From: Marinilabilia sp. UBA5340
GTDB taxonomy: Bacteria > Bacteroidota > Bacteroidia > Bacteroidales > Marinilabiliaceae
Length of the DNA: 25,167 nucleotides
Direction of reading: 5' to 3'
NCBI GenBank assembly: GCA_002411085.1
Contig: DHQK01000238.1
Coordinates: 1-25,167 of the forward strand
The notes under the pieces are model-generated. The model was not told the DNA's origin. It was given only the letters and a program-made list of their open reading frames with translations, and did not search any database. Of the stretch, positions 7,663 to 15,647 are shown piece by piece. Made by a program: the position numbers and the translations under genes. Positions within the stretch are counted from its first letter, which is position 1. Every line of letters begins with the position of its first letter.

Positions 7663-7686
7663 CTTTCTTTATAGTAATATACGAAC

Positions 7687-7712
7687 AACCGGACAAAACG
7701 TCCGGTTTTTTT
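7687..7712 (+). terminator. Intrinsic terminator after tRNA-Ala
   Basis: AACCGGAC (7687-7694) pairs with GTCCGGTT (7700-7707) around a 5-base loop, followed by a run of T to 7712. It is 25 bases past the tRNA and in the right orientation. Confidence 0.93.
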
Positions 7713-7753
7713 GTTTTTATTAATATCATTTTCAGAAAGTTTAACAGCCGCTC

Positions 7754-7784
7754 TTTCGGTTATTAATTGTAAGCCTTAAATTTG
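7754..7784 (+). promoter_or_regulatory. Promoter of the flippase-like gene
   Basis: TTTC (7754-7757), then 19 bases, then TAAATTTG (7777-7784). The -7 box is a full match and the -33 box is one base off. Transcription should start near 7790, which leaves a leader of about 70 bases before the ATG at 7860. Confidence 0.65.
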
Positions 7785-7859
7785 TGACTTCAACGGCATG
7801 CATTGCGCAACCTGCAATTCCGGATACTTTTTAACGTCTCAACAATTCAGAAAACACCC

Positions 7860-8939
7860 ATGACAGACAACTCAGGGAAAATCATAAAAAGCATCAACCC
7901 CAGCAAGATTATCCTGCCAATTCTTATCGGATTGTCGGTAACAGGTTTTTTGCTTTACCGGGAGTTCGAACCGGGAAGTTTTCGATTTGTCAGCTTCACC
8001 GGATGGTCTGTTTTCTGGTTACTGGTTTCTTTCATTCTGATGGCCGTACGGGATTTCGGTTACATGCTGCGCATACGCATTCTAACCAATAAAGAATTGT
8101 CATGGCGTAAAACTTTTAACATTATAATGTTATGGGAATTCACCTCAGCCATAACGCCTTCAGCTATTGGGGGAACCAGTGTGGCCATATTCTTTCTGAC
8201 CAAAGAGGGTGTCAGGGTAGGAAGAAGTACGGCGGTAGTAATGGTTACCTCTTTTCTGGATGAACTATATTTTATTTTGACCTTTCCCATCATCCTGCTT
8301 CTGCTGGGACGTTCAGATGTGTTTATTCTGGATGCTGCAGATGCAGCACTTCCCTGGTACAAAAACAACTTTTTCCTCCTGGCCATGGGTGGTTACACCA
8401 TAAAACTACTATATACGCTGATTTTGAGCTATGGCCTTTTCATCAATCCACGAGGCTTAAAATGGCTGTTATTAATGATTTTTAAACTCCCCATCATTCG
8501 AAAATGGCGTCCGCAAGCCAACGAATCCGGGACAGATCTCATCCAAACTTCCAAAGAGTTCAGTGACTGGCCTTTTTCGAAATGGCTGAAAGCTTTTGCG
8601 GCCACTTTTTTTAGCTGGACATCCCGTTACTGGGTGGTTAACACACTTATCATAACTTTCCTTGGAATTCAATGGCTCAACTGGGAAGATCACTTTCATG
8701 TTTTTGCCAAACAACTGGTCATGTGGATTATGATGCTTATCAGTCCTACACCTGGTGGAAGCGGATTTGCCGAATATGTATTTAAGGAGTTTCTGGCCGC
8801 CTTCATTCCTGCAGGTACTGGTATTGCCATGGCTTTCATGTGGCGAATGGTCAGCTATTATCCATACCTTCTTTTTGGAACCTTCATGGTACCTCGCTGG
8901 ATAAGAAGACATTTTCTTAGTCGTAAAGTCAAACAATAA
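7860..8939 (+). CDS. Flippase-like integral membrane protein (UPF0104 / LPG synthase TM-domain family)
   Basis: The 359-residue product is a polytopic inner-membrane protein of the family related to the flippase half of MprF. Members are thought to move lipids or lipid-linked groups across the membrane; the substrate here is unknown. About seven or eight hydrophobic segments can be seen, starting at about residue 18. Family marks are the AITPSAIGGTSVAIFFL segment (about 98-114) and the SPTPGGSGFAEYVF motif (295-308), followed by a basic tail. I chose the ATG at 7860. A TTG at 7803 in the same frame lies only about 13 bases past the expected transcription start and adds an unremarkable segment. 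There is no MprF synthase domain. It is monocistronic, between a tRNA terminator and a long gap. Confidence 0.86.
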   Translation: MTDNSGKIIKSINPSKIILPILIGLSVTGFLLYREFEPGSFRFVSFTGWSVFWLLVSFILMAVRDFGYMLRIRILTNKELSWRKTFNIIMLWEFTSAITPSAIGGTSVAIFFLTKEGVRVGRSTAVVMVTSFLDELYFILTFPIILLLLGRSDVFILDAADAALPWYKNNFFLLAMGGYTIKLLYTLILSYGLFINPRGLKWLLLMIFKLPIIRKWRPQANESGTDLIQTSKEFSDWPFSKWLKAFAATFFSWTSRYWVVNTLIITFLGIQWLNWEDHFHVFAKQLVMWIMMLISPTPGGSGFAEYVFKEFLAAFIPAGTGIAMAFMWRMVSYYPYLLFGTFMVPRWIRRHFLSRKVKQ

Positions 8940-9314
8940 ATACTGCATGTTCTGCGTTCTTCTATTTAAAGTATCGTTTGACCAATCGCCACAAATCAAT
9001 GACTAAACAGATGATTTAAAAACAATTACATTGTAACTTGCATTTTGACCAGAGCACTGACATTTCGCCTTGCCTTCACCCCGAAAACCTGCAAAAACAT
9101 CCATTATTTTTCCTGATTTTACAACGCATTACTCGCAAAAATGGCATGCATCTGCAGGTCATTCCTGATGAAATCAGGCAAAGCTACATAAGCCCTGTAT
9201 CAGGAATCACAAAGAAGAGCCCTACCCATCATTGTTTTTATATCTGGCAAAACCAACTACCTGACCCATAAATCGAAGATAGTTTCAGAATACTTATACA
9301 AACCGGGATATTGC
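8940..9314. other. Intergenic region with repeated TTCCTGAT motifs
   Basis: I find no convincing gene in these 375 bases. A 77-codon frame at 9038-9271 has no protein-like character. TTCCTGAT occurs at 9110-9117 and 9162-9169, and its complement occurs as ATCAGG (9173-9178) and ATCAGGAA (9199-9206). The middle copy can pair either with its near neighbour (6 bp, 3-base loop) or with the far one (9 bp, 9161-9169 with 9199-9207). A weak -7-like TATATCTG lies at 9239-9246. It is the leader or operator region of the ModA-like gene. Confidence 0.45.
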
Positions 9315-10121
9315 GTGAAAACTTCAAGGGTTAATTTTTTTGTCTGTGTTGTTTTGGCTTTTACATTATTCCAAAGTTGCAGAAACAACCATGCGTCGGG
9401 GCACGAAACCGGGCCTGACCTCGTAATTTATTGCGAGAACGGGATTCTCGGCCCCTTGAAAGAAATAGCCACAAATTTTGAGGACAGCACGGGGCTGCAA
9501 TTGTCCATTCAGAATGACTGCGCCAGAAATCTGACCAGCCTGATTCATTATCGCAATGAAGCGGACATTTTTATTCCTGATGCAAAGCAGGGACTTGAAA
9601 AACTGTTCTTATCATCACCGGATATTATAAAAGATTCTGTTTCTCTTGGAGAGCAAAAACTCTTATTCATTGTAGCAAAGGGCAATCCGGCCAAACTCTC
9701 AGGATCCATTAATACTCTTACAGATCCGGCTAACGGAATTATTCTGGCCAATCCGGAAAGCAGCACCCTTGGACATATCTCAGGCAGCTTTTTGAAAAAA
9801 CATCAAATTTATGACCAGGTGATGAACTCCGTCCTTTTTCTAACCGCTGACTCCAGAAGCCTGGTAAGAAATATTGCCTCCAACCATGCCTCTCTGGCAA
9901 TCGCGTGGGAATCGGACTACCTGACCAACAGCATCAGAAAAAAAGCGGATACCCTCAGCATTCAGTCCTCCTTTCTCAACTATCCGGCCATGGCTGTTTC
10001 GCTGACATCAGGAAAAAACCAGAAAAACGCAGCACATTTCTTAAAGGAATTACAAACAACAAAATCAAAAAAAATATTTGAAAAGTATGGTATCACAACT
10101 GCTGTTCCCAATAATTTATAA
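9315..10121 (+). CDS. ModA-like periplasmic binding lipoprotein (type 2 PBP fold)
   Basis: The 268-residue product has a lipoprotein signal peptide with lipobox FQSC (lipidated Cys22). No acidic residues follow the Cys, so it lacks the Bacteroidota surface-export signal and probably faces the periplasm. The rest aligns in layout with molybdate-binding proteins: a VIYCENGI first strand (37-44), GPLKEIATNFEDSTG (46-60), an NEADIFIPDA strand (81-90), and the two-lobe pattern ending in GHISGSFLKKHQIYDQV and SLAIAWESDY. The serines that hold the oxyanion in ModA (AAASL and GSSG) are here ENGI and DCAR, so molybdate is doubtful. The start is GTG at 9315; no ATG is available. No permease or ATPase gene is near. 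The next gene, 151 bases on, is a hybrid sensor kinase, so a sensory role is likely. Confidence 0.78.
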   Translation: MKTSRVNFFVCVVLAFTLFQSCRNNHASGHETGPDLVIYCENGILGPLKEIATNFEDSTGLQLSIQNDCARNLTSLIHYRNEADIFIPDAKQGLEKLFLSSPDIIKDSVSLGEQKLLFIVAKGNPAKLSGSINTLTDPANGIILANPESSTLGHISGSFLKKHQIYDQVMNSVLFLTADSRSLVRNIASNHASLAIAWESDYLTNSIRKKADTLSIQSSFLNYPAMAVSLTSGKNQKNAAHFLKELQTTKSKKIFEKYGITTAVPNNL

Positions 10122-10247
10122 TCGAATCAGGTTAAATAATCCTTTAATTGTTGTATCTTTCATCAAGTCTGACTATTTTACCAATTCCTCTGCGGTGAAG
10201 GAAGAAATAAATATTCGTAACCGACGAGAGGGAATACGGCAACACCG

Positions 10248-10328
10248 ATGACACTTCTTAAAGCATATACAATTGGGCCTGAAAACAAGAACGAATATTT
10301 TAAAAAAGCTGCCTTTCGGGCAGAATAG
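10248..10328 (+). other. Short ATG frame overlapping the kinase start, ending after an A6 run
   Basis: ATG at 10248 opens a 26-codon frame that runs past the A6 tract (10302-10307) and stops at TAG 10326-10328. Removing one A would fuse it in frame to the kinase, giving an ATG start and an N-terminus ending NEYFKKLPFG. It may be a leader peptide, a slippage-controlled start, or a sign of one extra A in the assembly. Confidence 0.35.
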
Positions 10329-13300
10329 AGGTTTTTTTAAGGAACCGCTGATCAATAAACTATATCTCCTTTTGGGGATTTTTATTTTTACAATTGCTGC
10401 TATTCTGACCATTGGAAACTACTTCGACAAGACACATACACTTCACTACCAGAACAGCATCAGAAATCAGGAGCAAAAACAACGCATAGAATCATTACTT
10501 AAAGAAAACCTGCTTAATACTAACTTAAATTTCAGATCTTATTCTTCTGTAACCCATCCACAACAACTCACAAACCTCCAAAACAGCATCAGGCTAAGTA
10601 TTAATCGTAGTCTGAAGATGCTTGAAAAACTTGATAAAGGCGGCAGCGTTACTGTAGTGAAGGCCGTCAACATGAAAAATGCCGACCAGATCACGGAAGT
10701 GATCGAGTACCAGAAGGATGAATTTGCCGGAACTATTCCAGAGATCAGAGATATCCCCCCCATGCTTTACGAGCTGCAATCGCTGAGTGCCAAAATCACC
10801 GGATCACTCAAAGGGCATTTTGCTGCCGGAAGCCCTATCGCCAAAGAAAACCTTGAATCCATATCCTTTTATCAGAAACAGGCAGAAAGCATTTTTTCCA
10901 GAATCTATGAAATCGAAAACCAGGTTTCTTTTAAAATAAGCAAAACCATATCTGATCTCAATGACCAGAGTATCTCTGCCTTTGAACAATTTTCCAGAAT
11001 CAAATACCTGAGTTTATTTCTGTTTTCCTTGCTGGTGACATTTGTTACTTTTATCATCATCAATCAAATCCGGGTGGTCATCATTCACCGGCGCAAAGCT
11101 GAAGAGACCAACACCAAGCTACTCAAGGCTGTGGAGCAAAGCCCGGTTTCCATAATGATTACCAATACAAGTGGCATCATTGAATATGTAAATAAATCGT
11201 TTGAGCAGAAAAATGAACTCACCAAAAAGGAGATCGAAGGAACCAGTTTGCACCTGCTACAATCTGACAACGATGACGAGTTCGCCAAAATTCTGCTCGA
11301 AAACATTCAGGAAGGCAAGACCTGGACCGGTGAAATACAATCGACCAATAAAAAAGGAGAAACAGTCTGGGACAAAATCTATATTACGCCTGTACTTAAC
11401 GAAGAAAACACCATCTCCAATTTTATTGCCATAAAAGAAGATGTAACCGAAAAACGGCTCCTGACGCAATCGCTGAAAGAATCCATAAAAACCCTCAAGA
11501 CCATTACCGAAAACCTTCCAGTGGGAATTCTCATCACCGACCAGGACCAAACGATTACAGAAATCAACAGCACCGCAGCGACTATAATGGGATTCGACAA
11601 TCTGGAAGAGGCTCAAAAGCAAGTAAGCAATCAGGAATACAATAAGCTTTTTGAAACACTTAAAAAGGAAAAATACCACGACGATGCATCCGGACTAACG
11701 ATATCAACCCTGGAGGAACGTTTAAATTTTCAACAAAACAACATCTCCCGCATCATTCTTAAAAATATTATTCCTCTCAAAATCAACAATAAAGAGGTTC
11801 GACTCGAAGCCTTTATGGACATAACGGCCCAAAAGGAAATGCAACACCGCGAGGCGGAAGCCAACAAAGCCAAATCGGAATTTCTGGCAAACATGAGCCA
11901 TGAAATCCGTACACCAATGAATGGCATCATCGGGGCCACCGAATTGCTGGGTCAAACCCGTCTGAATCGTGACCAGCAAAACATTATCACCATTATCAGC
12001 CGATCGTGCGACAACCTGCTCAATATCATCAATGACATTCTGGACTTCTCCAAAATTGAAGCAGGGAAAATGAAAATTGAAAAATACCCCTTCAACATCA
12101 GATCCACCGTAGATTATCTTCTTGATCAAATGGCTTTTAGAAGCCACGATAAAAACCTGGAACTCATTGCATCGGTAGAGGAAACGATCCCTTCCAGTCT
12201 CATTGGCGATGAAGGTCGCCTCATTCAGATCATCATAAACCTGATGGGCAACGCTGTTAAATTCACCCAGGAAGGAGAAGTGGTTCTGAAAGTTGACATG
12301 GAAAAACATGAAGGCAAATTAATTCATATTCATTTTGCCATTGAAGATTCAGGAATAGGGATTCCACCTGACAAAAAGGAGAGAATTTTTGAGTCTTTCA
12401 CACAGGCCGATGGTTCCACCACCCGGAAATACGGAGGAACAGGGTTGGGCACAAGCATCTCCAAAATGCTGGTGGAATTAATGGGTGGAAAAATCTGGGT
12501 AGAAAGCCCAAATCCCAACTTTGCCTGGTCTAAGGAAAATCCTGGATCTGTCTTTCATTTTACTCTGCCATTTAGCATTGACAAGAAACAAATTGAGAAT
12601 GAATTTAGAAATCCCCGGATGAAATCCATCAAAGCACTCATTGTTGATAATCATAAAACCAATCTGCTTTTGCTGCGAAAAGCCTTTCATAACTGGGGCA
12701 TCACGCCAATGGCAGTCAACGATGAAAAATCTGCCATTGATATCCTTTCGGAAGACTCCGCCTATGATCTGATACTCATTGATTCCCATATTTTCAGCAA
12801 GAAGAACGAGAGCCGGATCAACGAAATCAAAGAGATATCTCCAAACATAAAAACGCTACTATTTGCTTCTCAAAACAAACACCAGTTTGAGGGATTTGAT
12901 ACAGTTTTGGAAAAACCCATCAAACATACGGAATTGTATCACACCATTAACCAACTGGTATTCGGGATTCAACCCGAAAAAGACAATATGCCCAATGTTT
13001 CTGCCCCCAAAAACAACAAACGGATTTTACTGGTGGAGGACAACCCCATCAACCAAAAAATAACAGAAAAAATGCTTGGACGCATAGGCTTACTCACAGC
13101 CATTGCACAAAACGGACAAGAAGCTCTGGATCTGATTTTACTGGAAAATGAGACTTTTGATGCCATATTGATGGACGTTCAAATGCCTGTGCTGAACGGG
13201 CTGGATGCTACCCGTGAAATGCGAAAAGCCGGCATTTCAATCCCTATCATTGCAATGACTGCCAATGTATTGAAGGGCGACCGAGAAGCTTGCCTGGAAG

Positions 13301-13374
13301 CCGGGATGAACGACTACATAGGAAAACCCGTAAAACTTAATGACCTACAACACACCATTCAAAAATGGGTTTGA
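10273..13374 (+). CDS. Hybrid sensor histidine kinase: periplasmic helical domain, two PAS, HisKA, HATPase, two REC
   Basis: This membrane-bound sensor has 1033 residues. In order: TM1 (about 29-49), a mostly helical periplasmic region (about 50-243), TM2 (about 245-268), PAS1 (about 284-395), PAS2 (about 405-525), HisKA with phospho-acceptor His543 in SHEIRTPMN, and HATPase_c with Asn660, DSGIGIP and GGTGLG. REC1 (about 785-900) and REC2 (about 917-1033) follow. REC2 is intact: Glu922/Asp923, Asp968 in LMDVQMP, Thr996 and Lys1018. REC1 keeps Asp837 and its Lys, but its acidic pair is Asp792-Asn793, so it may be weak. No DNA-binding output domain is present. The frame's only upstream starts are TTG at 10273 and CTG at 10279; an in-frame stop at 10249-10251 blocks anything earlier. 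The protein ends 13 bases from the converging gene. The ModA-like lipoprotein upstream is the likely sensory partner. Confidence 0.94.
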   Translation: MGLKTRTNILKKLPFGQNRGFFKEPLINKLYLLLGIFIFTIAAILTIGNYFDKTHTLHYQNSIRNQEQKQRIESLLKENLLNTNLNFRSYSSVTHPQQLTNLQNSIRLSINRSLKMLEKLDKGGSVTVVKAVNMKNADQITEVIEYQKDEFAGTIPEIRDIPPMLYELQSLSAKITGSLKGHFAAGSPIAKENLESISFYQKQAESIFSRIYEIENQVSFKISKTISDLNDQSISAFEQFSRIKYLSLFLFSLLVTFVTFIIINQIRVVIIHRRKAEETNTKLLKAVEQSPVSIMITNTSGIIEYVNKSFEQKNELTKKEIEGTSLHLLQSDNDDEFAKILLENIQEGKTWTGEIQSTNKKGETVWDKIYITPVLNEENTISNFIAIKEDVTEKRLLTQSLKESIKTLKTITENLPVGILITDQDQTITEINSTAATIMGFDNLEEAQKQVSNQEYNKLFETLKKEKYHDDASGLTISTLEERLNFQQNNISRIILKNIIPLKINNKEVRLEAFMDITAQKEMQHREAEANKAKSEFLANMSHEIRTPMNGIIGATELLGQTRLNRDQQNIITIISRSCDNLLNIINDILDFSKIEAGKMKIEKYPFNIRSTVDYLLDQMAFRSHDKNLELIASVEETIPSSLIGDEGRLIQIIINLMGNAVKFTQEGEVVLKVDMEKHEGKLIHIHFAIEDSGIGIPPDKKERIFESFTQADGSTTRKYGGTGLGTSISKMLVELMGGKIWVESPNPNFAWSKENPGSVFHFTLPFSIDKKQIENEFRNPRMKSIKALIVDNHKTNLLLLRKAFHNWGITPMAVNDEKSAIDILSEDSAYDLILIDSHIFSKKNESRINEIKEISPNIKTLLFASQNKHQFEGFDTVLEKPIKHTELYHTINQLVFGIQPEKDNMPNVSAPKNNKRILLVEDNPINQKITEKMLGRIGLLTAIAQNGQEALDLILLENETFDAILMDVQMPVLNGLDATREMRKAGISIPIIAMTANVLKGDREACLEAGMNDYIGKPVKLNDLQHTIQKWV

Positions 13375-13387
13375 TAATGGAGAGTTA

Positions 13388-14371
13388 CTACAAAAAATAT
13401 TGAGCGGCAATAGTACCAAGGACAAGCAGCCACAACAACGATTCCCTTAGGATTTTTGACTTCATTTTATCAAACCAGAAGGAAATAGCAATTGCCGGTC
13501 CTATGGCTACCAGCGGTGTTAATTCAACCGAGAAAAACGGAGTCAGACATAAAGCTGCAGTTACAAGAATAAGCCAGATAACCACTCTCAGGTATTTTCG
13601 GGTAATAATTTTCTGTGTGGGCATGTAGCGAACAAGTGTGACCAATCCGGCCAGCGTAAACAAGGTTACCGCCGGAAGGTATATCTGGGAAGTCAGGTTG
13701 TGATCAAATTGTCCGGTATTGGAAAAAAGATTTAGGACAAAATAGATACCGAATTCTTCCACATTGGCAAAAACAAAGAAATAGCCAGCGCTAAGAATAA
13801 AAGGCAATAACACCCCCAAAAAACTGGCGATAAAGGATCTAAATGTAAGCACGCGCAGGATCCCCATTACAATTACCAGCATAGGATAGAGATAAATACC
13901 CCGGGCATACATCAGTACCCCCACCCCTAACAAAACACCACCATCGAAGGCCCTTACCTCCTTACGTGATGAATGAGGAGCACCCATAAGCCGTTCTAAA
14001 GCCAACAAGAAAAGCAGGGTAAACATCCAGACTGTATGAAGCTGCTGAACAGACAAAAACGCACTGACCAATAGTCCGTAAATAAGAGCAGGCAACACCG
14101 ATTGCTGCCCGAGTAAACCATAACGGCCAACCATACGGTTGACCGTAAATGCAATCAAAATTGCCAGAACAAAAGATAAAGCTGCTGCCCAAAATACACT
14201 TTGCCCAAATACAGGACGAACCAACCACTCCCAAAGTGGCATTGACATTCCGTCAAAACTAATTGGCTGCAATCCATCAAAAAGAAAAACCCTGACCCAA
14301 AACAAGAGAATAACAAAAGGGACAAGAATAAAAGCGGTTAGGCTATTATTGTGCAACGTCCTGTAGAGCAT
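13388..14371 (-). CDS. Polytopic membrane protein of unknown function (resembles DUF6427)
   Basis: The 327-residue product is nearly all hydrophobic, with about nine or ten predicted transmembrane segments and short loops. There is a basic loop (SSRKEVRAFDGG) near the middle. I recognise no catalytic motif. Its composition and length resemble the uncharacterised Bacteroidota DUF6427 membrane proteins, but this is from memory and not certain. I chose the ATG at 14371 over a TTG two codons upstream; the ATG lies 7 bases past the purD stop. It is last in the minus-strand block and was probably co-transcribed with purD. It converges on the hybrid kinase with only 13 bases between stop codons and no visible terminator. 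Confidence 0.8.
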   Translation of the reverse strand: MLYRTLHNNSLTAFILVPFVILLFWVRVFLFDGLQPISFDGMSMPLWEWLVRPVFGQSVFWAAALSFVLAILIAFTVNRMVGRYGLLGQQSVLPALIYGLLVSAFLSVQQLHTVWMFTLLFLLALERLMGAPHSSRKEVRAFDGGVLLGVGVLMYARGIYLYPMLVIVMGILRVLTFRSFIASFLGVLLPFILSAGYFFVFANVEEFGIYFVLNLFSNTGQFDHNLTSQIYLPAVTLFTLAGLVTLVRYMPTQKIITRKYLRVVIWLILVTAALCLTPFFSVELTPLVAIGPAIAISFWFDKMKSKILRESLLWLLVLGTIAAQYFL

Positions 14372-14378
14372 GTTCAAA

Positions 14379-15647
14379 CTACTTTAAATCAAATCCGATA
14401 TCCTTCCGGAAATACTTATTTTCAAATTGTATGTTTTCAGCATTCTCATAGGACTTCTTAAGTGCCTCATCCATAGAATCTCCGAGCGATGTGACGGCAA
14501 GCACCCGTCCCCCTGAGGTTATCACTCCATTGCTACTTGTAGTCCCTGCATGAAAAACAATACTGCCTTCTACGTGATCAAGGCCCAAAATGTTCTTCCC
14601 TTTTTCATATTTTCCGGGATATCCACCTGAAACCATCATAACAGTGACGGCAGTGCGGGTATCAAAACGGGGTGTAAGTTCTTTTAAACGACCTGATGCA
14701 ACAGCTTTAAAAACCTCAACAATATCGGATTGGAAGCGGGGCATTACCACTTCTGTCTCGGGGTCTCCCATGCGCACATTGTATTCGATAACAAAAGGAT
14801 CTCCATCCACTTTTATCAGCCCAAAAAAGATAAATCCTTTATAATCTATTCCGTCGGACTTCAGCCCCTCCACCGTGGGTCGAATAATTCGTTTCTCCAC
14901 TTTTTCCATAAACTCCTCATCGGCAAAAGGAACCGGAGAGACAGCTCCCATACCTCCTGTATTCAGTCCTGTATCGCCTTCCCCGATACGTTTATAATCT
15001 TTTGCCTCCGGCAGTATCATATAACCGTGACCATCAGTCACCACAAAAACAGAAAGTTCAATTCCAGAGAGAAACTCCTCAATAACGACGGTATCACTTG
15101 CTTTCCCAAACTTTCCACCGAGCATCATCTGCAATTCATTGCGGGCCTCATCAATATCGTCAATAATAAGCACTCCTTTCCCGGCAGCCAATCCATCAGC
15201 TTTAAGGACGTAAGGGGCCTTCAGAGTTTCCAGAAAACGTTCCCCCTCATCAATGGTATCAGCAGTTACGGCAAGATATCGGGCAGTAGGTATTTTGTGC
15301 TGCATCATAAACTGCTTGGCAAATTCTTTACTTCCCTCAAGTTGAGCTCCCCGGGCCGACGGGCCTATAACAGGTATGGCAGACAATTCAGGATCATTGA
15401 GGAAAAAATCGGAAATCCCTTTGACCAGCGGCACCTCAGGGCCCACGACCACCATATCAATATTATTTTTGAGCGCAGCCCGCTTTACACCGTTGAAATC
15501 CTCCGGATCCACATCCAGATTATTCCCCAGTAAAGCTGTCCCTGCATTTCCTGGTGCAATAAACAGGTTATCAAGCAATGGACTTACACGCATTTTCCAG
15601 GCAAGGGCATGCTCCCTGCCACCGGATCCCAGAAGCAAAATATTCAT
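14379..15647 (-). CDS. purD: Phosphoribosylamine-glycine ligase (GAR synthetase)
   Basis: PurD joins glycine to phosphoribosylamine using ATP, the second step of de novo purine synthesis. The 422-residue product is full length. It opens with the GSGGREHALAWK motif (7-18), then shows GPEVPLVKGI, PSARGAQLEGSKEFAK, the ATP-grasp core with KADGLAAGKGV, the LNTGGMGAVSPVP segment and the metal-binding NVRMGDPETEVVMPR block (about 285-299). The ATG at 15647 overlaps the stop of the deacetylase as ATGA, which fixes the start; the longer TTG frame to 15713 would lie inside that gene. Coupling a purine enzyme to a deacetylase gene is odd functionally but may reflect only operon packing. Confidence 0.98.
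   Translation of the reverse strand: MNILLLGSGGREHALAWKMRVSPLLDNLFIAPGNAGTALLGNNLDVDPEDFNGVKRAALKNNIDMVVVGPEVPLVKGISDFFLNDPELSAIPVIGPSARGAQLEGSKEFAKQFMMQHKIPTARYLAVTADTIDEGERFLETLKAPYVLKADGLAAGKGVLIIDDIDEARNELQMMLGGKFGKASDTVVIEEFLSGIELSVFVVTDGHGYMILPEAKDYKRIGEGDTGLNTGGMGAVSPVPFADEEFMEKVEKRIIRPTVEGLKSDGIDYKGFIFFGLIKVDGDPFVIEYNVRMGDPETEVVMPRFQSDIVEVFKAVASGRLKELTPRFDTRTAVTVMMVSGGYPGKYEKGKNILGLDHVEGSIVFHAGTTSSNGVITSGGRVLAVTSLGDSMDEALKKSYENAENIQFENKYFRKDIGFDLK

Noticed and set aside
8472..8999. 175-codon minus-strand frame overlapping the flippase-like gene
   Set aside because: It mostly overlaps a real membrane-protein gene in the opposite sense, and its product has no coherent domain.
9038..9271. 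77-codon frame in the gap before the ModA-like gene
   Set aside because: There is no promoter, no recognisable motif and atypical composition. The region looks regulatory, with repeated TTCCTGAT motifs.
14730..15533. 267-codon open frame antisense to purD
   Set aside because: It is a shadow of purD, which has all its family motifs; the antisense product shows none.
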